A DNA stretch of 64,000 nucleotides from Bacteroidales bacterium. GTDB lineage: Bacteria; Bacteroidota; Bacteroidia; Bacteroidales; VadinHA17. The notes under the pieces were generated by a model that was not told the origin of the DNA, made no database searches, and was given only the letters and a program-made list of their open reading frames with translations. Positions 1 through 8,017 of this stretch are shown piece by piece. Made by a program: the position numbers and the translations under genes. The DNA lies in assembly GCA_003157015.1 (NCBI GenBank), contig PMIJ01000114.1, positions 1 through 64,000 of the forward strand, given 5' to 3'. Each line of letters opens with the position of its first letter. Position 1 is the first letter of the stretch.

Positions 1-19
1 TTTCTTCCAGAATTTTCAT
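1..19 (-). CDS. pstA: PstA-like phosphate permease, 5' end only
   Basis: An ATG on the minus strand opens a frame reading MKILEE that runs off the window edge. It starts 27 bases after the pstC stop, where the second membrane subunit PstA normally lies. The assignment rests on operon position only, because six residues cannot identify a protein. Confidence 0.45.
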
Positions 20-46
20 ACTTAACTGAAAATTATTTGCTGTTAT

Positions 47-943
47 TTAGAACTGATATCTTCTTTCGATCTGGTTCAGCGTAAATCTCGAAAGACCGTT
101 GAATAAAACAACAATCAGAAACAGGAGAAAAGCTGAGAACATAAGGGCCGATTCATAGCTGGGCATTGAGAGCATTTCACCGTAATTGTTTGCGATTAAA
201 GCAGGAAGGGGATAGCAGGCATCAAAAATTGAATGAGGAATCTTAGTTATATTTCCGCATACCATCAAAACCGCCATTGTCTCACCGAAAGCCCTGGATA
301 ATGCAAGAACAGTTGCGGCAATTATGCCGGAGACCGATTTCCTGAGAACCACCTTCTTCACTGTCTGCCATTTGGTTGCACCCATAGACAGGGAAGCATC
401 GGTCATCTCTTTTGGAATGGAACGGAAAACTTCCACCATTATGCTTATCAGAAGAGGAATAATCATTACAGCCAGCACAACGCCTCCTGCAAGAACGGTG
501 TATCCGGAGGAAAATGGAACGAATCTGGGAGCTATCTTATTGGCTATCAGAGGAACAATTGTCAATGTACCCCATACTCCATATATTACCGGAGGGATAC
601 CTGAAAGCAGATCCACGACGGGTTCAAAAAACCGTTTCACATTCTTTGAAGCATAGGAATTAAGATAAATGCTTGTAAGAATTGAAAATGGAAGGGCAAT
701 TATTATGGCTATGAGTGATACGTAGATAGTACTGAGAATAAACGGGAGAAAGCCGAAATCGCCTTTGAATGGTTTCCAGTCAGCGGATGAAAGCAATGTC
801 CAGAGGCTTTTCTCCTTCATTATGGGTAATGCTTTGAAAAAGAGGCTTAACCCGATTACAATAAGAAATAGTATCGTAAAAATGGCAATGCCCAGCATGA
901 TATACCGAACAGTCTTGTCTTTTGCAGCTCTCAGGAGACGCAT
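47..943 (-). CDS. pstC: Phosphate ABC transporter permease PstC
   Basis: This is an inner-membrane subunit of the high-affinity phosphate importer PstSCAB. The 298-residue protein has a first membrane segment at about residues 14-37 and then the binding-protein-dependent permease domain. The EAA-type loop around SMGATKWQTVKKVVL is the contact to the PstB ATPase. Length and layout are normal for PstC. It begins 6 bases after the pstS stop and is followed by the putative pstA start, so porin-pstS-pstC-pstA probably form one transcript. No Pho-box is evident. Confidence 0.93.
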   Translation of the reverse strand: MRLLRAAKDKTVRYIMLGIAIFTILFLIVIGLSLFFKALPIMKEKSLWTLLSSADWKPFKGDFGFLPFILSTIYVSLIAIIIALPFSILTSIYLNSYASKNVKRFFEPVVDLLSGIPPVIYGVWGTLTIVPLIANKIAPRFVPFSSGYTVLAGGVVLAVMIIPLLISIMVEVFRSIPKEMTDASLSMGATKWQTVKKVVLRKSVSGIIAATVLALSRAFGETMAVLMVCGNITKIPHSIFDACYPLPALIANNYGEMLSMPSYESALMFSAFLLFLIVVLFNGLSRFTLNQIERRYQF

Positions 944-949
944 TTTATT

Positions 950-1903
950 TCATAAGAGTTTCTTTTGTTCCATTTCAATTCTATCTTTTGGAAGAGCTAT
1001 ATATCCTGCTTCTCTGACATATTTCTGTCCATCAGAGAGTACCCACCTGATAAATTCTGTCAGCACTTTATTGTTTTTAGGGCTTCCTTTCATCACGAAA
1101 TACAATTCTCTGGCCGGAGGCGAAGGATATTTCCCTGAAGCAATTGCAGCCATTAAATCGTCCATTGAGGTATAAAAATCTTCATCGCTGTCAATCTTGC
1201 CATTATTATTCAGATCAACCGGAATCACTCTTATGCCTTTGACCTGTTTTCGCGTAGTTGCATCATAAGCATAACCGATATTATTAAATCCTATTCCAAG
1301 GGGATCTTTTTTTACAGCCTGGGCCAAACCGGGGTCGCCAAACACACCGACTCCTAAAAGATCTTCTTGTTTTTTTCCAAAGAATTTTGCCCACATCTCA
1401 GCGGCCCCACAGGCATCGGATCTTGTGTAAATATGGATAGGGGAGGACAATTTTGCTCCAAAAGCCTGCGCCCATGTTGTGTACCTGCCAGTTATCCAGA
1501 TATTGTTTGCGGCATCTTTCTTTAATCCCTTTGTCATAATGTCGTCAAGAGCAGGATTAGACTCATTTACAACTGCTACCACTGCATCTTTTGTGACAGC
1601 AATCGCGAAAGCTCCTTTTTTGAGTTCTTCGGGGTATATCTCACGCGAGACCATACCAATTTCGACCATTCCGTTCAGAACATCTGAAATACCCTTGCCT
1701 GCACCTCCTGCAGATATGTCAAAACGAACACCTGGATTTATTTTTTTGTATTCATCTGCCCATTTTATGACCATCGGATAAAGCGCAAAAGCGCCTGATA
1801 TGCTTATCTGGCCCGAACTCTTTTCCTGTGAATATGATCGGGGAAATGTAATTGAAGAAAAAAGAAGCGCAATTATTAAGAAGGATCTGCTTATAATTTT
1901 CAT
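950..1903 (-). CDS. pstS: Phosphate-binding protein PstS
   Basis: This periplasmic phosphate receptor feeds the PstCA permease. The 317-residue protein has a signal peptide at about residues 1-26, then a PBP-like fold with ISGAFALYPMV and the anion-binding GGAGKGISDV loop; TRSDACGAAEMW is the second phosphate-contact region. At about residues 228-243 it carries a D-x-N-x-N-G-x-I-D-x-x-E loop that matches an EF-hand or dockerin calcium site, which is unusual for PstS. It lies 18 bases after the porin stop and 6 bases before pstC. Confidence 0.92.
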   Translation of the reverse strand: MKIISRSFLIIALLFSSITFPRSYSQEKSSGQISISGAFALYPMVIKWADEYKKINPGVRFDISAGGAGKGISDVLNGMVEIGMVSREIYPEELKKGAFAIAVTKDAVVAVVNESNPALDDIMTKGLKKDAANNIWITGRYTTWAQAFGAKLSSPIHIYTRSDACGAAEMWAKFFGKKQEDLLGVGVFGDPGLAQAVKKDPLGIGFNNIGYAYDATTRKQVKGIRVIPVDLNNNGKIDSDEDFYTSMDDLMAAIASGKYPSPPARELYFVMKGSPKNNKVLTEFIRWVLSDGQKYVREAGYIALPKDRIEMEQKKLL

Positions 1904-1921
1904 TTTATCTATTTAAAATTT

Positions 1922-3043
1922 TCAGAAACCAATCTGGTATTGCACAGATAGAAAATTGTTTTTTACAGAAGGTCCCTCTTCCTGCCGGATAGTATAAAAT
2001 GCCTGCAGGCGTGACCAGCTGTTAAAATTGTAATTGCCTCCAAAAACATAGTTTGTTGAAATGTTACTTGGGGTAGCAGTATTCGGATTATATACATCAT
2101 ATTTGGCAAGAATCTGAACCTTCTGGGGAATGACAAAATAACCAGCCTCGATATACCATCCGGCCCTGTTGGTCTTGCCATCTTTTCCCGCAATATACTC
2201 GCCTCTCAACAAAAAGGCCGTAGTAGTATAGCTGAATTCGCCTCCGATCCTGTTTCGGGTTTGGCTATGACCTGGAACATCAGGTTTTATAGCCTTATCC
2301 CATCCTCTGTAAATGTTTCCTCCAAATGAGAATCCTTTTAAAGGAGTGAATATCAATCGTCCATCAATATCTTTAGCATTATTTGCAGTATCTGCAACAT
2401 TTATTCCTGAACCGTTAAAAACCCCCAGCCGATATTCAATTAAAGGCAGATCTTTGATTTTCAAAAGTGTGCCACCGACCTGTACCCCGATATCGCGTCC
2501 GTTCTGATTTCCGATTACATCCTTGGTTCTAGCTACCAGAGCCTCAACGACCTGTGAAAAGTCGATCATCTCCATCTTATTAACCGGTGCCAGATTCTCC
2601 ATAGAAAAAGGTATCTTAAACTGACCGGCAGTTATTGTAAAGTAATCGGCAAGCTTTATTTCGCCATATGCATCAAGTAATTTTGGACTCCCAGCAAAAT
2701 CGGCTTGCAACCTGTAAGAAAAAACCGGGGTGACTGAACCCTTCAGGTCTACTCTTGCACGATGAATATCAAAGCTGTTGTGCTTTCCTGACTCCTGAAA
2801 CTCCTGATACCTGATCTGTGTATATCCTGTCAGCTGCATCTGTCTTGCTGCAGTAAGGAAAAATGATTTCCGTGAAGCATCCGCCTGCTGTGGTCCCAGA
2901 GCAGCTTCAGCCCTTATTGAGTCAGCCTGAGATTGACTAATAGTTTTGTTTGAGATCAGAAGGTTTAGAACATCATTTGTCGATTGTGAAAATGAATTTG
3001 CTAATATTAGCATAAAAAGCAGAAGTGAAATAATAAGTTTCAT
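1922..3043 (-). CDS. OprP/OprO-like phosphate-selective porin
   Basis: This is probably the outer-membrane channel that feeds phosphate to PstS. The 373-residue product has a signal peptide (MKLIISLLLFMLILANSFSQ), a short N-terminal helical part, then a beta-barrel typical of the Porin_O_P family, with DIHRARVDLKGSV and the KIPFSMENL motif, ending in an aromatic-rich strand (YQIGF). The open frame extends upstream to 3067, but a TAnnTTTG -7 box overlaps that extension, so the start at 3043 is preferred. It heads the pst operon and is divergent from an Rrf2 gene. The substrate is inferred from context. Confidence 0.85.
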   Translation of the reverse strand: MKLIISLLLFMLILANSFSQSTNDVLNLLISNKTISQSQADSIRAEAALGPQQADASRKSFFLTAARQMQLTGYTQIRYQEFQESGKHNSFDIHRARVDLKGSVTPVFSYRLQADFAGSPKLLDAYGEIKLADYFTITAGQFKIPFSMENLAPVNKMEMIDFSQVVEALVARTKDVIGNQNGRDIGVQVGGTLLKIKDLPLIEYRLGVFNGSGINVADTANNAKDIDGRLIFTPLKGFSFGGNIYRGWDKAIKPDVPGHSQTRNRIGGEFSYTTTAFLLRGEYIAGKDGKTNRAGWYIEAGYFVIPQKVQILAKYDVYNPNTATPSNISTNYVFGGNYNFNSWSRLQAFYTIRQEEGPSVKNNFLSVQYQIGF

Positions 3044-3064
3044 AATGTCTACCGATTTTGTGAA

Positions 3065-3072
3065 CAAATGTA
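3065..3072 (-). promoter_or_regulatory. Bacteroidota -7 promoter element for the porin-pst operon
   Basis: TACATTTG on the minus strand fits the Bacteroidota TAnnTTTG consensus and sits 22 bases before the chosen porin start. No convincing -33 TTG was found. Confidence 0.5.
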
Positions 3073-3161
3073 ATGTTCTTTAAATTGGATTTAATTGGCA
3101 TAAAAACCACAATTGGTTACGTATTAATACTTAACTTTATTCAAAATAATCAGCCCTACAT

Positions 3162-3578
3162 ATGATTTTGTCAAAAAAGACCCGTTATGCAATTGTAGCT
3201 TTGGCACGACTGGCCCGCGAATATGGAAAAGGGCCGATGCAGATCAGAGAAATAGCTGAAGGAGAAAAGATACCAAAGAGTTTTCTTGAAAATATCCTTC
3301 TTGATTTAAAAAAGGTCGGAATCCTGGGGAGCAATCTGGGCAAAGCGGGCGGATACTATTTGTTAAAAAGGCCGGAAGATGTAACACTGGCTGATGTTGT
3401 CCGTCTTTTTGAGGGTACAATCTCATTAATGTACTGTGTTTCAGAAAATTCTTACCGTCCTTGCGAGTTTTGTAAGGATGAAACCACCTGTCAGATCAGA
3501 AAGGTCTTTAAGGAAATAAGAGATACCACATCCAGAATTCTGGCCCGGACAACTCTTAGAGAATTGATAAAGAGTTAA
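3162..3578 (+). CDS. Rrf2-family transcriptional regulator
   Basis: This 138-residue winged-helix repressor starts with the family signature MILSKKTRYAIVALA. The recognition helix region spans about residues 28-60 (IREIAEGEKIPKSFLENIL), followed by the GKAGGYYLLKRP wing. A C-terminal cysteine group (YCV...RPCEFC...TTC, about residues 88-108) resembles the Fe-S ligand region of IscR/NsrR-type members, so an iron-sulfur or redox signal is plausible. It is divergent from the pst operon across 94 bases and could control it, but no operator was identified. Confidence 0.88.
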   Translation: MILSKKTRYAIVALARLAREYGKGPMQIREIAEGEKIPKSFLENILLDLKKVGILGSNLGKAGGYYLLKRPEDVTLADVVRLFEGTISLMYCVSENSYRPCEFCKDETTCQIRKVFKEIRDTTSRILARTTLRELIKS

Positions 3579-3600
3579 TATCAAAAAAAAGAAGAACTGT

Positions 3601-3678
3601 CACAGAGAAGCACAAAGAAGTACAGAGAGTCTCAGAGAGCCATTGGCAACTGGTTCAGTGAACCTCTGTGAACCTCTC
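3601..3678. repeat. Imperfect inverted repeat, CACAGAG type
   Basis: The left arm has units like CACAGAGAAG, CACAAAGAAG and TACAGAGAG spaced 10-11 bases apart. The right arm (AACCTCTGTGAACCTCTC) is their complement. It lies between the convergent Rrf2 and decarboxylase genes and belongs to a family seen at several other sites here. Confidence 0.7.
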
Positions 3679-3708
3679 CCGCCGAAACGGGACAAGTTGT
3701 GCAAGTTT

Positions 3709-5174
3709 TTAAATTCTTTCCCCGGTATCTTCTCCAACCTTTCTGATCCTATCCATGAGCGCTCTAAGATCATCTTCTGAAGTAACCGGATTAATTATTG
3801 TCAGCCTGATCCAGATTTTTCCATCAAGTTCAGCTTGTACAATATAGAAAGATCCCTCTTTAATTATTGTGTCTATTCTTGCAGCATTAATTTTATTAAT
3901 AGTGTTTCATTGTATCCGTCAGGAGCATATCTGAAACATACAATATTGCTTTCCGGATCAGTTGCAAGTTCGAAAAGCTGATCAGATTTTATCATATCTG
4001 AAAATACTCTTGCCAGATCGTATCTGCTGTCGATATAACTTCCGTAGTAACTCCCACCATAATATTTCAAAGCAGTATATGCAATTATTCCGAGAGCACT
4101 TTTGGTACATTCTATTGTTCTGATTGCGCTGTTGTACCAGACATTTTTCTGGGATTTCTGAAATAAATAGGATGCTTTCTGGGCAAAAGTTTCAAAAGAT
4201 CTTTCTCCATTCCTGAAAATTACCAGTGTATTAAGCGCCGGGACGAGGAGCATTTTATGAAAATCAATCACAACTGAGTCAGCTCTTTCAATTCCCTTCA
4301 CCCTGTCTTTATATTTTTCAGAGAAAAGGACTCCCATGCCGTGTGCCCCATCAACATGCATCCATAAGTCATATTTTTCACAGAAACCGGCTACAGCTTC
4401 CAGATCATCATAAGAACCTGTTGCCGTGGAGCATGAACTGGAAACCACTGAAATAATTCTTATCCCTTTTTTCTCTGCAACATTTTTAATTTCTTCCAGC
4501 AGGTCGGTTCTCATCCGGAAATGTTTGTCAACCGGCACTCTGACAATCGATTTGTCACCCAATCCCATGATTTTAACATTTCTGCCGACACTGTAATGGG
4601 ATTGTTCAGATATCATATAACCGGGTGTATCCGATTCCTTAACGCCATCTTCCCAGATATTATAATCTGTTTTTACCTGTCTGGCGGCAAGCATTGCTGT
4701 GAGATTACCCGATGTGCCGCCATGAGTAAAGATGCCGTCAAATTGTGTTTTATAACCTATAAGCGACCCAAACCGTTTTATTACATTTCTTTCCATAGCC
4801 ATATTTACCGGCCCCATTTCATAGATTGCCGCACCGTTATTCAGGAGTGTTGTGCAGAACTGTACCAGTACAGCAGCCGGCAGGGGTGAGGTGACCTGGT
4901 GACCAATGTAGTGCGGATGATGAATATGGATAGAATTATCAATGATCCTTTTAATAAAAGAATCAAACAGTTCATTCTCTCCGCCGGCTGATTCGAATGA
5001 AAAGACTTCTGCCAGATGATCAGGATCATTCCAGGGTAATACCGGCATCTCCTTACCTGATAAAGCATCCCTGAGATAATCTGATAAGGTATCAATCAGG
5101 GCATGGCCATCTTTTCTGAATTCTTCAGGACTAAAAGGATATGGTATTTCTGATTTAATTTTATTCATTTTCAA
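3709..5174 (-). pseudogene. PLP-dependent amino-acid decarboxylase, frameshifted near its 3' end
   Basis: This is a group II pyridoxal-phosphate decarboxylase (aromatic-L-amino-acid/glutamate decarboxylase superfamily). The main frame (5174-3873) has the N-terminal HHPHYIGHQ region, the GGTSGNLTAMLAAR phosphate-binding part, HVDGAHG and the PLP-lysine segment DFHKMLLVP. It stops after 433 residues with ETLLIKLMLQE. The next frame continues the missing C-terminus from about 3900 to a stop at 3709: INKINAARIDTIIKEGSF, then ELDGKIWIRLTIINP and a DLRALMDRI helix, typical of the family. A single missing base near 3901 in the decoded strand would restore about 488 residues. It could be a true mutation or a sequencing/assembly error. 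The substrate is unknown. Confidence 0.85.
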
Positions 5175-5185
5175 TTATACTTTTT

Positions 5186-5277
5186 GCCACTAAGGCACAA
5201 AGTCACAAAGATTCACCAGGAGTTTTCACAAATGGTAAGTTTCTTGGTGCATCTTAGTGCCTTGGAGTCTTTGTGGC
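5186..5277. repeat. Imperfect palindrome, CACTAAGG/CACAAAG type
   Basis: GCCACTAAGGCACAAAGTC on the left pairs imperfectly with TTAGTGCCTTGGAGTCTTTGTGGC-like sequence on the right, with a loop of about 20 bases. Units recur every 10-11 bases within each arm. It lies between the HD gene and the decarboxylase, both on the minus strand. Confidence 0.7.
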
Positions 5278-5316
5278 ATAATTTTAATATAAATTTAAAA
5301 CCGATAGTATTATGTT

Positions 5317-6159
5317 TTATTTTAGATATATTTTAAAAGCGGATAATTCTTTTTTTAATTCAGAAAAATACCAAAGAATGATCGGATCGACCATGTATTT
5401 TTTAGAATGCAGATAAATTTCTTCTAATTCTATTTTATTATTTATCATTAAAACAAACGTCTCGACTACTCCACAATAGCCTGAGGGGTTTTTAGTTCCA
5501 AAATGATAATACGGAAGCTGATCATTATAATTACTGAAGAAGTCATCAACAATAGTATATCTATTTTGGTGTTTCTTAGCCAATTCAATATTATGTCCGA
5601 ATGTGCTAATAAAATTTTCTAATCTTTTACCGGCGTTTTCTAAGATCAGATAGCCGATTTTTTTTGGATCAGTTCCCCTGGTCAAATAAATTTCCGAGTA
5701 CCTGAATATACCGATGTATCCAAAAGCATCCAGATCGTCGGCTACTGAAAGAACCTGCAGTACCTCATTCATTGAATTTATGCCAGCATAGTCTTTATTA
5801 TCATGATTTTCAATTGCTTCCAGAACAATCTTCCAATCGCCAAGAGGAAGCTGATTCTTACTTAAAAACCGGCAGCATAATTCTCTGCTGTATCTCCCAT
5901 GTTTTATTCCCGGATCAACAGACATTCCAATATCATGCATATAACATGCAATTATAAGCTCAGCTGGAAGCCGCGAGGCTAGCATGGTACTCTTTAATTG
6001 AAGAATTTTTAGCAGCTCCTTTGAATAATTCCAGACTCTTCTATGATGCTCGATCCCATGCGAAGAGAGTGTTTTTTCATTATATATGGAAATGAAAAAA
6101 TCTTCAAGGATCTGCAAATACTGTTTTTCGGCAGATTCTATTTGTCTGGTGAATTTCAT
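5317..6159 (-). CDS. HD-domain metal-dependent phosphohydrolase
   Basis: This 280-residue cytosolic protein has an HD-domain pattern: GIEHHRRVW (about residues 35-43) supplies the first His, CYMHDIGM (about 72-79) is the HD doublet, and SVADDLDAFG (about 137-146) is the distal Asp. Such proteins hydrolyse nucleotides or other phosphate esters with divalent metal. The C-terminal half matches no domain I recognise. It follows the small HTH gene but is separated from it by a terminator. The substrate is unknown. Confidence 0.75.
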   Translation of the reverse strand: MKFTRQIESAEKQYLQILEDFFISIYNEKTLSSHGIEHHRRVWNYSKELLKILQLKSTMLASRLPAELIIACYMHDIGMSVDPGIKHGRYSRELCCRFLSKNQLPLGDWKIVLEAIENHDNKDYAGINSMNEVLQVLSVADDLDAFGYIGIFRYSEIYLTRGTDPKKIGYLILENAGKRLENFISTFGHNIELAKKHQNRYTIVDDFFSNYNDQLPYYHFGTKNPSGYCGVVETFVLMINNKIELEEIYLHSKKYMVDPIILWYFSELKKELSAFKIYLK

Positions 6160-6164
6160 AATAT

Positions 6165-6194
6165 AAAAAAAGCAAAAGACAGAGCCTTTTGCTT
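6165..6194 (-). terminator. Rho-independent terminator after the small HTH gene
   Basis: On the minus strand GCAAAAG, a short loop and CTTTTGC are followed directly by a run of seven T (6171-6165). This terminates the 6218-6463 transcript and separates it from the HD gene. Confidence 0.85.
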
Positions 6195-6217
6195 TGAACA
6201 GGCTTTCAGTTCACGAA

Positions 6218-6463
6218 TTAGTAATTGATCATTTTCCGGGCGAGATCAAGTATTGTAGTATCGTCGATAGTAACTATGCCACCATCGGGTCCCTGTTCAA
6301 AATGAATTCCAACGCTCTGGCCCTTATCAAAATTTCTCCCTCCGAAGTAGTTTCTGACTGTCTCCTCATTCATATCCAGTTTTTCTGCAATCTGTCTCAT
6401 ACTACCGGAGGGTAACTGGTCTTTTATTTTCCGCAGTTCGTTAAAAGTGATTGTTTTAGCCAT
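6218..6463 (-). CDS. Small HTH DNA-binding protein
   Basis: This 81-residue protein starts MAKTITFNELRKIKDQLP. It contains a helix-turn-helix (MRQIAEKLDMNEETVRNYFGG, about residues 21-41) and a C-terminal segment, FEQGPDGGIVTIDD. Such small proteins are common in Bacteroidetes. The open frame extends upstream to 6514, but a TAACTTTG promoter box overlaps that extension, so the start at 6463 is preferred. Its own promoter and terminator make it a monocistronic unit. Target genes are unknown. Confidence 0.8.
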   Translation of the reverse strand: MAKTITFNELRKIKDQLPSGSMRQIAEKLDMNEETVRNYFGGRNFDKGQSVGIHFEQGPDGGIVTIDDTTILDLARKMINY

Positions 6464-6511
6464 GATATTTTTGCTTAGTTTGTCAATACTATTATTAAAT
6501 CTCATCACGAG

Positions 6512-6519
6512 CAAAGTTA
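6512..6519 (-). promoter_or_regulatory. -7 promoter element for the small HTH gene
   Basis: TAACTTTG on the minus strand matches TAnnTTTG and lies 49 bases upstream of the chosen ATG. It argues against the longer frame beginning at 6514. Confidence 0.55.
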
Positions 6520-6549
6520 AACATTAAAAAGACAACTTGATTAACATTT

Positions 6550-7002
6550 CTACAAATTTGAAACATCTCTGATTATATAGACATTATATTCACCCAGGTG
6601 TTTAAATCCGAATTTTTTATAAAGATTGATAGCTTTTATATTGGTTGAATGAACCTCCAGTTTTACCTGGGCGCCATTGCTTTTTACGAACTGAAGAGAC
6701 TCTCTTAAAAGGATTTTTGAAAGCCCTTTCCCCTGGCATTCGGGCAATATTCCAAAATGGTGAAGTAAAATTCTTCTCCCATCGAATGTCATCCAGGATG
6801 TACCACAAATCTGTTTTGAAGATTTTGATTCCATTACCAGCAGTTTACCACCTAATTCAATAGTCCTTTTGATTGTCTCTTTAGAATCCCCTCGCTCAGG
6901 ATTTCCCATGTCGGTCAACAACCAGAATCTGACTATTTCATCATAGTCTGCTTCCTTGTAATCTCTTATTGTCAGATCGTTATGTAACTCTATATTATCC
7001 AT
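6550..7002 (-). CDS. GNAT-family N-acetyltransferase
   Basis: This 150-residue acyl-CoA-dependent acetyltransferase has the acetyl-CoA pyrophosphate loop in motif A (LPECQGKGLSKILL, about residues 97-110). The C-terminal NIKAINLYKKFGFKHLGEY segment is typical of RimI-like GNAT proteins. The acceptor could be a small molecule or a protein N-terminus. It starts 184 bases downstream of the mqnA stop. Confidence 0.85.
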   Translation of the reverse strand: MDNIELHNDLTIRDYKEADYDEIVRFWLLTDMGNPERGDSKETIKRTIELGGKLLVMESKSSKQICGTSWMTFDGRRILLHHFGILPECQGKGLSKILLRESLQFVKSNGAQVKLEVHSTNIKAINLYKKFGFKHLGEYNVYIIRDVSNL

Positions 7003-7049
7003 AATATCCTATTTTTATCTTTATTTCCTGCCAACCCTCATATCTTTTT

Positions 7050-7124
7050 TACCCCCCATCTCCCGCATTGCGGGACTAAGAAAAGAAACAGTTTATCAAG
7101 TCTCCCTTGGGGGATTTAGGGGTG
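7050..7124. repeat. Short palindromic intergenic sequences
   Basis: CCCGCATTGCGGG (7062-7074) is a near-perfect palindrome. About 25 bases later comes TCTCCCTTGGGGGATTTAGGGG, a second G/C-run motif. They lie between mqnA and the GNAT gene. There is no T-run, so simple terminator function is doubtful. Confidence 0.45.
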
Positions 7125-7186
7125 ATAAAATAAAGAAATTATTAAATAATTTTTTAAGATGTACCCATGTAGGGGTTGCCGGGGGG

Positions 7187-7942
7187 CTAAAGTTCCGATA
7201 TGAGCTTGAGAAATAATTTAAGCGCTTTTTTCTTTTCATCGTTATAATTGAAATCGATATTCTCATTAAGGTATGTCCTGAGGAATTCACTGTTCATTGT
7301 TCCAGTTTGTCCAAATTTATTTACCACTTCCTCAATATTATTCACTCCCTGTGCCAGAGCCTCATCAAATTCTTTAATAAACACATTATCAAACTGTTTA
7401 TTGGATGTCCAGCATGCAAAAACAAAAGGAAGTCCTGCAAATTCCTTCCATGCATTTGCAAGATCAATTTTGTATCTGAAGCTGCTTTCAAATTCAAAGC
7501 ATTGATCACCTATCAGTACTACGGCTTCATTGTTACCTATATTGCAGAAATCGAATGATACTGATGTGTTTATCCATGTGAACTCTCTTTTCCAGCTGTT
7601 TTTCGCAAGTACTTTAGTGAGGTTGACTGAGGACCGTGAGCGATAGTCGAGGTATATATTTCTTATCTCCCTAAAAGGAGAGTTGCTTAATAGCAGAACT
7701 GTTCTGACATTTCCGTTAGCACCTATACAGTAATTACTTATAATATGATAATCTTTAACAAGTGGAAGAGCTGCCACAGGAATAAGACCGATATCAACTC
7801 TTCCGCTAATTAGTTTTGCTGCACAATCAGATGGATGATCAGTTTCGAGGATTACCTTCTTATCAAATCCGCTTTCAATCAATCCATAAATAAACGGATA
7901 GGTGTTTGCATATTTGACGGCTGAAATTCTGATTTTATCCAT
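7187..7942 (-). CDS. mqnA: Chorismate dehydratase, futalosine menaquinone pathway
   Basis: MqnA converts chorismate to 3-[(1-carboxyvinyl)oxy]benzoate, the first committed step of futalosine-dependent menaquinone synthesis. The 251-residue protein has the periplasmic-binding-like fold of the family, opening with RISAVKYANTYPFIYGL, then SGRVDIGLIPVAAL and the YLDYRSRSSVNLTKVL anion-binding stretch. Length fits. It is divergent from purB over 75 bases. No other mqn genes are nearby. The related MqnD family is possible but less likely from the N-terminus. Confidence 0.85.
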   Translation of the reverse strand: MDKIRISAVKYANTYPFIYGLIESGFDKKVILETDHPSDCAAKLISGRVDIGLIPVAALPLVKDYHIISNYCIGANGNVRTVLLLSNSPFREIRNIYLDYRSRSSVNLTKVLAKNSWKREFTWINTSVSFDFCNIGNNEAVVLIGDQCFEFESSFRYKIDLANAWKEFAGLPFVFACWTSNKQFDNVFIKEFDEALAQGVNNIEEVVNKFGQTGTMNSEFLRTYLNENIDFNYNDEKKKALKLFLKLISEL

Positions 7943-7968
7943 ACCTTTTTTTTAAACATCTAAAATAG

Positions 7969-7976
7969 TACTTTTG
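7969..7976 (+). promoter_or_regulatory. Putative -7 element for purB
   Basis: TACTTTTG fits TAnnTTTG and lies about 40 bases before the purB start, in the short divergent region. No clear -33 element was seen. Confidence 0.45.
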
Positions 7977-8017
7977 CAGATATACTTATAACAAGTGAAA
8001 ACCCAATCTGACAAATA

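Noticed and set aside
7096..7290. Short minus-strand open frame after mqnA
   Set aside because: It overlaps the mqnA 3' end in another frame and runs into palindromic repeats; no domain or start signal.
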